Positions 1 to 4,875 of a stretch of 5,375 nucleotides of DNA are shown here, piece after piece. The position numbers were made by a program, and so were the translations under genes. Origin of the DNA: DASXBA01 sp046729895 (GTDB lineage: Bacteria; Actinomycetota; Thermoleophilia; Solirubrobacterales; Thermoleophilaceae). The stretch is taken from positions 1 to 5,375 of the forward strand of contig JBKPHP010000029.1 in NCBI GenBank assembly GCA_046729895.1, written 5' to 3'. Positions within the stretch are counted from its first letter, which is position 1. Each line of letters starts with the position of its first letter. Below the pieces are notes generated by a model, which worked only from the letters and a program-made list of their open reading frames with translations, ran no database searches and was not told where the DNA came from.

Positions 1-103
1 GCTTGGCGCGGCTTGCCCGGCTCCGGCGCCGCCCTTTCAGGGGCTGCCCCCGCACGGGCGCATGTGACCGCCCCGCGCGCGGCGTGCGGCCGCCGCCTGC
101 CCC

Positions 104-121
104 GGCCGGCGCGGGCCGGCC
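104..121. repeat. GC-rich perfect inverted repeat
   Basis: GGCCGGC (104-110) and GCCGGCC (115-121) are perfectly complementary around a GCGG loop, giving a 7-bp all-G/C stem. No T-run follows on either strand, so it is not a standard intrinsic terminator. A second, looser GC stem lies just upstream (79-84 with 91-96). In DNA this GC-rich such stems arise easily by chance, so a function is uncertain. Confidence 0.4.
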
Positions 122-150
122 AATCAGGCGTCGAACATCCACCACGAACT

Positions 151-232
151 GGCTCTGGACTACGACAACGAAGTTGCGTCAGACGTACGCTCCTGTGCCT
201 GGGAGGCACATTTGTTGTCGTATCCCTGAGCC
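151..232. other. Nested inverted repeat; candidate structured RNA or cruciform
   Basis: A long interrupted stem brackets this element. Positions 151-155 (GGCTC) pair with 228-232 (GAGCC), 157-159 with 223-225, and 161-169 (TACGACAAC) with 214-222 (GTTGTCGTA): 17 Watson-Crick pairs with one bulged base (160) and a small internal loop (156 / 226-227). Inside sit a perfect 7-bp hairpin, TGTGCCT (194-200) and AGGCACA (204-210) around GGG, and a weaker 4-bp stem (176-179 with 187-190). The predicted fold is a branched, three-way-junction-like structure. It lies about 170 bases before the XRE start, so it could be a leader element of that transcript, a small RNA on either strand, or a DNA dyad for protein binding. 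The inner hairpin followed by TTTGTTGT could also act as a weak terminator for a gene left of the window. I do not recognise it as a known RNA family. Confidence 0.5.
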
Positions 233-261
233 TCTCCCGAGTGAATGTCGCGCGTGCGGAA

Positions 262-322
262 GGCGCGAGTGCGGTCCCGGACGGCGCGCGTGCGGTCCCG
301 GGACGGCGCGCGTGCGCCCCAC
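262..322. repeat. Imperfect tandem repeats with embedded palindromes
   Basis: Two near-identical units of 21 and 22 bases (262-282 and 283-304) share the pattern GGCGCG(A/C)GTGCGGTCCCGG. A third, decayed copy begins at 305 and keeps only GGCGCGCGTGCG. A related CGCGCGTGCGG lies just upstream at 249-259. Each full unit ends in a small palindrome: GTCC-C-GGAC (274-282) and GTCCCGGGAC (295-304). Their centres are about 21.5 bases apart, roughly two DNA turns. This looks like a duplicated operator-type site 100-130 bases before the XRE start, although simple slippage in GC-rich DNA would give the same pattern. Confidence 0.45.
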
Positions 323-390
323 GCGACGCGCGCGAGGTCCGGGTCCGGGTTGGTATCGCAACTGCTAATTCTCTGAGACTTTTTCGCAAT

Positions 391-394
391 GAGG
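391..394 (+). promoter_or_regulatory. Possible ribosome binding site of the XRE gene
   Basis: GAGG lies 10 bases before the ATG at 405, within a purine-rich run. It is weak and slightly distant, but it is the only Shine-Dalgarno-like match before any plus-strand start in this window. It favours the start at 405 over the in-frame ATG at 432, which has no such site. Confidence 0.35.
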
Positions 395-404
395 GCGGGC
401 TGGG

Positions 405-860
405 ATGCCGTCGCGGCGTAGCTTGGCGGCCATGGGCAGGCATCCGACCAACGTCAGCTCCTTCTGGCGCCAGGGCGGCCCTCGTTGGGCAGATCCCTAT
501 TACCGCGAGTGGGCCGTGGTCGTGGGCGACCGCATCCGGAGGCTCCGGAACGAGCGCGGCTGGTCGATCGCGGAGCTTGCGCATTGTGTGCGTAAGCCGG
601 AGGGTGGCCACTACAGCGCCGGTTACTTCTCGCGGCTGGAGCGCGGTTGGGGAACCGCTCCCCTGTACGTGTACATCGTGATCGCCGAGCAGCTGGGAGT
701 CGATCCGGGCGTCCTGCTCGGCCCGGACGAGGTGCGGCGGGAGATCACGCCCGCGGCGAGCGTTCTGATTCGCTTCCTGGAGCGCGTCGGGATCACCCCC
801 GAGGACGCGATCGCGCGGCTGGCGCAGACCGGGACCGAGCCGGGTACGAGCTCCCGGTAG
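405..860 (+). CDS. XRE-family helix-turn-helix transcriptional regulator
   Basis: A 151-residue protein, probably a cytoplasmic DNA-binding regulator. Residues about 38-105 form the XRE/Cro-type helix-turn-helix: VGDRIRRLRNERGWSIAELA (helices 1-2), then YFSRLERG (recognition helix, residues 74-81), then a final helix in LYVYIVIAEQLGVDPGVLLG. The linker between helices 2 and 3 (about residues 61-73, CVRKPEGGHYSAG) is longer than in typical XRE domains. The N-terminal 37 residues include an aromatic stretch (FWRQGGPRWADPYYREW). The C-terminal 45 residues have no recognised domain, so a sensor or ligand role cannot be assigned. The ATG at 405 is chosen because a weak GAGG site precedes it; the in-frame ATG at 432 (142 residues) is possible. 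The gene stands alone and ends 72 bases before the channel gene. Small palindromes upstream are candidate autoregulatory sites, by inference only. Targets are unknown. Confidence 0.85.
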   Translation: MPSRRSLAAMGRHPTNVSSFWRQGGPRWADPYYREWAVVVGDRIRRLRNERGWSIAELAHCVRKPEGGHYSAGYFSRLERGWGTAPLYVYIVIAEQLGVDPGVLLGPDEVRREITPAASVLIRFLERVGITPEDAIARLAQTGTEPGTSSR

Positions 861-932
861 CCCGGCGTCGCCAGCAGCCGATCAGGGTGCCGCCGATCGC
901 GGTCCATCCGACCCTCCGGCTATCTCCACCAC

Positions 933-1565
933 ATGGACGAGGGCGAGATCCTCAGCGTCGGCCGCCTCGTGGCCTTCACCGACGGCGTCTTCGCCATCGC
1001 CATCACCCTGCTGGTGCTCAACTTCGACGAGCCCAGTGGACCGGACTCCGAGCTTGCGCACCAGCTGACGGACCAGTGGCCGGGCCTGCTCGCCTACTTC
1101 CTCAGCTTCGCTGTGATCGGACGCTTTTGGGTCGTTCACCACAGGGTCTTCGCGACCGTACGGCGTCTGGACTTCACGCTGCTGATGCTCAACCTCGTCT
1201 ATCTCGCCTTCGTCGTGATGATCCCGTTCACGACCGAGGTGCTGGGGGACTACAGCGACACCACCGAGGCGGTCGTGCTCTACGCGGCGGTGATTGGCGG
1301 CGTGGCCACCTTCAACTGGCTGATGATCCGGCACGCCCTGGTGCGCGAGCACATCTCGCCAGACCGCCGCCACACCACCGCCCCATTCGCTGGCACCGCC
1401 GCCCTGATGAACCCGGGCGTCTTCCTCGCGTCGATACCGGTGGGCTTCGTCAGCCCGCTGGCGGCGGAGCTCATGTGGTCGGCGCTCGCGATCGCCTGGC
1501 CGCTGCGCCGGCGGCGGGCGCTCGCCCAAGCTCAGCGCACCCGCGGGCGAGACGCCTCGCGATAG
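933..1565 (+). CDS. TMEM175/DUF1211-family potassium channel subunit
   Basis: A 210-residue integral membrane protein of the bacterial TMEM175 (DUF1211) family. Bacterial members have one six-helix repeat and assemble as tetrameric K+-permeable channels; animal TMEM175 has two repeats. The first helix (residues about 12-30) carries the family signature R-x3-F-[ST]-D-G-V-F-A-I-A-x-T-L-L, here RLVAFTDGVFAIAITLL, with Thr in place of the usual Ser of FSD. The second helix ends in WVVHHRVF (66-73) and the third is LNLVYLAFVVMIPFTTEVLG (86-105), both family-typical. Further helices lie at about 112-131, 155-175 and 176-192, followed by a basic, probably cytoplasmic tail (RRRRALAQAQRTRGRDASR). No Shine-Dalgarno sequence precedes the ATG; TATCTC at 921-926 is at the right distance for a leaderless transcript but is a poor -10 match. 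The last 34 bases overlap the 3' end of the opposing glycosyltransferase gene. No functional link to that operon is evident. Confidence 0.9.
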   Translation: MDEGEILSVGRLVAFTDGVFAIAITLLVLNFDEPSGPDSELAHQLTDQWPGLLAYFLSFAVIGRFWVVHHRVFATVRRLDFTLLMLNLVYLAFVVMIPFTTEVLGDYSDTTEAVVLYAAVIGGVATFNWLMIRHALVREHISPDRRHTTAPFAGTAALMNPGVFLASIPVGFVSPLAAELMWSALAIAWPLRRRRALAQAQRTRGRDASR

Positions 1566-2713
1566 ACGCCCGCCACCTGACGCGCCACGTCGGCCCAGTC
1601 GAAGCTGAGCACGTGCTCGGACGCCTCTGCGACGAGGCGGTCGCAGAGCGACTTGTCGGTGAGCAGGCGTTCGGCCATCTGACCGAGCGACTCGGGATCG
1701 CGGGAGCGGAAGCGCAGGCCCACGTCACCGTTGGGCACCACCTCGCGCAGCCCTCCCGTGTCGGCTACGAGGCACGGGCAGCCGGACGCCATCGCCTCCA
1801 GGGCCACCAGGCCGAAGGGCTCGTAGATCGAGGGCACCACCGTGAGGTCGGCGATCCGGTAGAGGGACTGGAGCAGGTCGTCCCCGATCCAGCCGAGGAA
1901 GGTGCCGTGCTCGTGGAGGCCGAGCTCCCCGGCCTGCCCGATCAGCTCCGACTCCGCCGTGCCCGACCCCGCCACGATGAAGCGCACGTCGCCCAGCCGC
2001 CGGATCAGCCCGGGCAGCGCCTTCAGCGCGAGGTGGAAGCCCTTCTCGTAGACGAGCCGTCCTACCAGCAGCACGAGACGCTCGGTGGGCCGGGCGAAGC
2101 GGGAGCGGAGCGCGTCCATGTCGTCGACCGGCACGAGCTCGGACGGGTCGATCCCGTTCGGGATCACCGTGATGCGTTCCTCCTCGAGTCCGTAGATGTC
2201 GGCCACGTGCTCGCGCATGTACGCCGAGCAGGTGATCACGCGCTCCGCCCGGTTTGCCATCCAGTGCTCGACGCCGTGGATGTACGACTGGGGGTGCTTG
2301 TCCACCCAGCCCTGGTGGCGGCCGAACTCGGTTGCGTGGATCGTGACTACGAGCGGGCAGCGGAAGCGTTTGGCGAGGTGGTCGCCGGCGCTCGCCACAA
2401 GCCAGTCGTGGCCATGGACGATGTCGAAGCTGTGCCGGTCGCCCACCTCCACACCGGCGGCGAGCATGTCGGCGTTCATGTGCTCGATCCAGGCGACGAA
2501 CTCGCTCAGGTCGTTTGGCCGCTCGGGCTCACGCACGCGGTGGATGACGACGCCGTCGAGCTCCTCCTCCGCCGGAGACTCCTCCAGGCCGCGCGCGAGG
2601 ACGTGCACCTCCGCCTCCTGCATCGCCAGGTTCTCGGCGAGCTTGCGCACGTGACGGGCGAGGCCCCCCTCGATCAGCGGCGGGTACTCCCAGCTGAGTA
2701 TCAGGGCGCGCAT
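1532..2713 (-). CDS. GT4 glycosyltransferase, Rv3032-like alpha-glucan synthase
   Basis: A 393-residue cytoplasmic GT-B glycosyltransferase of family GT4. By similarity to mycobacterial Rv3032 it likely transfers glucose from a nucleotide sugar to elongate an alpha-1,4-glucan. The N-terminal domain opens with MRALILSWEYPPLIEGGLARH; the GG at 16-17 is the acceptor/nucleotide loop typical of glycogen-synthase-like enzymes. It continues with VHGHDWL (99-105) and TIHATEFGR (124-132). The C-terminal nucleotide-sugar domain has IPNGID (184-189), GRLVYEKG (218-225; R219 and K224 are the usual phosphate-binding pair) and the EX7E motif EPFGLVALE (E298, E306), then TGGL (319-322). All key residues are present and the length suits the family. 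The ATG at 2713 is chosen because the WEYPP motif follows directly; upstream in-frame sequence lies within the GH57 gene. It overlaps GH57 by 13 bases and lacks a Shine-Dalgarno site, implying translational coupling. Donor (UDP- or ADP-glucose) and acceptor cannot be read from the sequence. Confidence 0.9.
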   Translation of the reverse strand: MRALILSWEYPPLIEGGLARHVRKLAENLAMQEAEVHVLARGLEESPAEEELDGVVIHRVREPERPNDLSEFVAWIEHMNADMLAAGVEVGDRHSFDIVHGHDWLVASAGDHLAKRFRCPLVVTIHATEFGRHQGWVDKHPQSYIHGVEHWMANRAERVITCSAYMREHVADIYGLEEERITVIPNGIDPSELVPVDDMDALRSRFARPTERLVLLVGRLVYEKGFHLALKALPGLIRRLGDVRFIVAGSGTAESELIGQAGELGLHEHGTFLGWIGDDLLQSLYRIADLTVVPSIYEPFGLVALEAMASGCPCLVADTGGLREVVPNGDVGLRFRSRDPESLGQMAERLLTDKSLCDRLVAEASEHVLSFDWADVARQVAGVYREASRPRVR

Positions 2714-4104
2714 AGCGGGGCGAGGTCGAGCTGCGGGGCCAGGTTGCGTACGGCGGGCTCCGGAGCTTCGGCGGAGTCTTTCAGAGCGGCCAGCGCGTCG
2801 TCGTGGGCTCGGGCGTGGCCGCGCACCCGCTTCAGCGGATAGTCGGCGGCCAGGTTGCGGGTGACCTGAAAGGCCCAATCGCTCGCCTGAAGCGCCAGCA
2901 GCTCGCGCGCGGCTCGTTCGAGCGCTTGGCCCGCGCGACCGGCCTCGGCGACCGTCCGCAGCTCCGCGCGTCGCGCCGTGAAGGCGATCTCGGCCACCTG
3001 GGGCGAGTCCCAGGTCGAGAAGTCCTTGCCCGCCCCCCACGTCGATGCGCGCAGCTCTCGTGCGACGGGCTCCGCTCGCTCGAGCCCCTCGGAGACGGTG
3101 ACGAGATCCAGCCCCGCGGCCGGCGCCTCCTCGAGCACGGCCGCGAGCCACGACTGCCCCTCGTACCACCAATGGCCGAGTAGCTCGGTGTCGAGTGCGC
3201 AGCACAGGAGGCCGCCGTCGCGCAACCGCTCCCGCACGCGCGCGACGAAGTCGCGCGCGTGCTCCCGTGCGAGCACGAGGGCTTCGGAGTGCCGGTAGGG
3301 TCCGCCGCCGTTGTTCCACGGCCTGAGGTCGTTGACCGTTCGCCGGTGGTAGTCGCGGTAGACCGGGTGGGAGGGATAGCCCTGGCGGTCGTTCCAGACG
3401 AGCTCCATCGTCTCCCAGTCGATCGGGACCGCCACCGGGCCGGCCTCGGTCGACACCGGCTCGAGCTGCTCGGGGGCGCCGAGCCCATTGGCGCTCGTCT
3501 GGTCCAAGCAGAAGGTCCGCACGCCGTGCTCGTGGAGGTCGCGCTCCAGGCCGGGCTCGTAGGCGCACTCGGGCAGCCACAGGCCTCCGCCGAAGTCCCC
3601 GAAGCGCGAGTCGTGCGAGGCAACGCCGGTGCCGAGCTGGAGGCGCAGGCCGGCGTCGGTGGCGAGCAGCGGCAGCAGCGCGTGAGTTGCCGCCGAGGTC
3701 CAGAGCTCCACGCGTTCGAGCCGCGCGAAGGAGCCGATCAGGTCCCGCGCGCCCTCGTCGGGGGCGTAGTCCCCCGCCGCCCGCCGCACCTCCGCCGCAA
3801 GCTCGTGCTCGCCGGCGCGCTCGAGCCCGGCGGCGTCCTCGTCATGGATCGGCGCACGGACATCTCGGAGGAACGCGAGGTAGCGGTCGCCGGCCTCGCC
3901 TCGCATGGCTTCGAACTGGTCGCACAGGACCGGGGTCAGCCCGATGGTCAGGGGCTGGCCGTCGATCACCTCCAGAAGCGGCAGGTACACCGAAGCCACG
4001 GCCTCCCACAGCCATTCCTCGCCGAAGGGCCAGGTCCCGAAGCCCTCGACGTAGGGCATGTGGGAGTGGAGCAGCAGCGCGAGAGAGCCGGGCCGACCTC
4101 TCAT
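2701..4104 (-). CDS. GH57 alpha-1,4-glucan branching enzyme (Rv3031-like)
   Basis: A 467-residue cytoplasmic GH57 protein with the C-terminal domain (DUF1957) seen in GH57 branching enzymes. These cut an alpha-1,4-glucan and rejoin the piece through an alpha-1,6 link. All five GH57 motifs are visible: HSHMP (13-17), GLTPVL (55-60), GGGLWLPECAYEP (172-184) with nucleophile E179, ALDTELLGHWWYEG (303-316) with acid/base D305, and STWGAGKDFSTW (354-365). The segment QGYPSHPVYRDYH (241-253) resembles the mobile loop whose Tyr is needed for branching in Thermus and Thermococcus enzymes, here probably Y243. The C-terminal helical part includes LLALQASDWAFQVTRNLAADYP. At 467 residues it is shorter than those enzymes and than Rv3031 (around 520 or more), so some loops are reduced. 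The ATG at 4104 overlaps the methyltransferase stop as ATGA, and CCTCC rather than a Shine-Dalgarno sequence precedes it, so translation is likely coupled. A purely hydrolytic activity cannot be excluded. Confidence 0.9.
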   Translation of the reverse strand: MRGRPGSLALLLHSHMPYVEGFGTWPFGEEWLWEAVASVYLPLLEVIDGQPLTIGLTPVLCDQFEAMRGEAGDRYLAFLRDVRAPIHDEDAAGLERAGEHELAAEVRRAAGDYAPDEGARDLIGSFARLERVELWTSAATHALLPLLATDAGLRLQLGTGVASHDSRFGDFGGGLWLPECAYEPGLERDLHEHGVRTFCLDQTSANGLGAPEQLEPVSTEAGPVAVPIDWETMELVWNDRQGYPSHPVYRDYHRRTVNDLRPWNNGGGPYRHSEALVLAREHARDFVARVRERLRDGGLLCCALDTELLGHWWYEGQSWLAAVLEEAPAAGLDLVTVSEGLERAEPVARELRASTWGAGKDFSTWDSPQVAEIAFTARRAELRTVAEAGRAGQALERAARELLALQASDWAFQVTRNLAADYPLKRVRGHARAHDDALAALKDSAEAPEPAVRNLAPQLDLAPLCAP

Positions 4105-4847
4105 CGGAGGATCGCGACCAGGTCGAGCGCCCGCTCGAGCGGCCCCGGGCGCAGCGCGAAGTCGCGAGCCGTGATGGACGGCGTGAACCAGCCGTAGAAG
4201 GAATCGGTCAGGCCGAGCGTGCGGTGGAGCCGGTCCCACCCGGCGTGCAGCGCCGCGTCGTGGGCCCGCAGCTTTCCCGCGTGGAACACGCCGAGCAGCT
4301 CCACGCGCCCATAGACCCCCTCGCAAAGCGCTCGGAACTCCTCGGGGCGGTACTCCCGCAGGTGCCATGGGTTGTCGGAGCGCTCGGCTCCCGGTGGAGC
4401 GAGCGTGAGGACGTTCGGAGTCGAGACGTAGACGACGGGGGCCATCGCGCGGAAGTGCTCGAGTGCCGCACGCGGCTCCTCGAGGTGTTCGATCGTCTGA
4501 AGGAAGATGACCGCGTCGCAGGGCTCCTCGTGGCGCTCCACGAGATCCTGGACGAAGCGCACCCCCGGGCGCGAGTACTTGAGCCGCGCGTGCTCGTACG
4601 CCTCCGGGTTGGCGTCCACCCCGGTCACGCGACGGGCGCGGCGGGCCAGCACGTCGACGCCGTAGCCCTCCCCGCACGCCATGTCGACCACGTCGAGCCC
4701 GCCGCAGCGCTCGGCTATCCACTCGTAGACGGCCAGGTGGCGGCGGAACCAGTAGTTCTCGGCGGGGACGTCGGGTAGGGTCCGCTCCCCGGTGAGGGAG
4801 AGCGGCGGAACGCCATCCGGCTGTCCGCGTTGGACGTGCTCCTGCAT
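4101..4847 (-). CDS. SAM-dependent methyltransferase, Rv3030-like
   Basis: A class I (Rossmann-fold) SAM-dependent methyltransferase, 248 residues from the start chosen here. The N-terminal LTGERTLPDVPAENYWFRRH (18-37) is a block I associate with the Rv3030-type enzymes that accompany GH57/GT4 genes. SAM-binding motif I is VVDMACGEGYG (53-63), the acidic ribose-binding residue is D78 in GVDANPEA, and the later strands give FLQTIEHLEEP (115-125) and VSTPN (141-145). It is first in the three-gene operon; its stop overlaps the next ATG by four bases. In mycobacteria the matching gene is proposed to methylate glucose units of methylglucose lipopolysaccharide, but its target is not settled, and here it is inference. 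Start choice: ATG at 4847 leaves a short gap to the divergent gene and lies 10 bases after a TAGACT hexamer. In-frame ATGs at 4877 and 4904 are possible but would overlap the divergent coding region. Confidence 0.87.
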   Translation of the reverse strand: MQEHVQRGQPDGVPPLSLTGERTLPDVPAENYWFRRHLAVYEWIAERCGGLDVVDMACGEGYGVDVLARRARRVTGVDANPEAYEHARLKYSRPGVRFVQDLVERHEEPCDAVIFLQTIEHLEEPRAALEHFRAMAPVVYVSTPNVLTLAPPGAERSDNPWHLREYRPEEFRALCEGVYGRVELLGVFHAGKLRAHDAALHAGWDRLHRTLGLTDSFYGWFTPSITARDFALRPGPLERALDLVAILR

Positions 4848-4875
4848 CGGCGGCGGCAGTCTAGGCTTCCCCGCC
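4848..4875. promoter_or_regulatory. Compact divergent promoter with overlapping -10 elements
   Basis: The 28 bases between the two divergent methyltransferase genes contain AGTCTAGGCT (4858-4867). Read on the plus strand, TAGGCT (4862-4867) fits the actinobacterial -10 pattern TAnnnT and ends 8 bases before the plus-strand ATG. Read on the minus strand, TAGACT (4863-4858) fits the same pattern and ends 10 bases before the minus-strand ATG at 4847. The two hexamers share bases 4862-4863 within the CTAG at 4861-4864. Neither gene has a Shine-Dalgarno site, so leaderless or nearly leaderless messages are expected. No clear -35 element is seen at the usual spacing on either strand. The TTGGAC at 4830-4835 is too far from the plus-strand hexamer. 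Confidence 0.4.

Larger units (their letters stand above)
1..404. other. Non-coding region upstream of the XRE gene
   Basis: I see no convincing gene here. Open frames cross it on both strands, but their translations are Arg/Pro/Gly/Ala-rich with no recognisable motif, as expected for shadow frames in very GC-rich DNA. The left part (1-125) is extremely GC-rich; 126-240 and 353-392 are clearly less so. The stretch holds a GC hairpin (104-121), a nested inverted repeat (151-232), a tandem repeat block (262-322), a short hexamer repeat of GGTCCG (336-350) and an AT-richer patch just before the XRE start, where a promoter would be expected. I could not find a convincing -35/-10 pair. A plus-strand frame open from the left edge stops at 65-67 and could be the tail of an upstream gene, but this cannot be judged from about 20 codons. 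Confidence 0.6.

Noticed and set aside
1..67. Possible 3' end of an upstream plus-strand gene, stopping at 65-67
   Set aside because: About 20 codons ending ...PFQGLPPHGRM, with no recognisable motif; two other frames are also open here, so there is no way to decide.
194..220. Intrinsic terminator (7-bp hairpin followed by TTTGTTGT)
   Set aside because: The T-run is interrupted and pairs with upstream bases in the larger structure; listed instead as part of the nested inverted repeat.
389..421. Ten-codon leader ORF (MRAGWDAVAA) overlapping the XRE start
   Set aside because: No ribosome binding site, no attenuation-type residues, and short ORFs of this size arise by chance; conservation would be needed.
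13..681. Long plus-strand frame with a hydrophobic stretch (LLCLGGTFVVVSLSLS) suggesting a secreted protein
   Set aside because: It runs through the XRE coding region in another frame, its sequence is Arg/Ala/Gly-rich with no family motif, and the hydrophobic stretch coincides with the inverted repeat.
882..1529. 215-residue minus-strand frame opposite the channel gene
   Set aside because: The plus strand encodes a recognisable TMEM175-type protein; the opposite frame is charged and repetitive with no motif.
647..2842. 731-residue plus-strand open frame
   Set aside because: It overlaps XRE, TMEM175 and the GT4 gene, all of which show clear family motifs; its His/Arg/Ala/Gly-rich sequence is the typical shadow of GC-rich genes.
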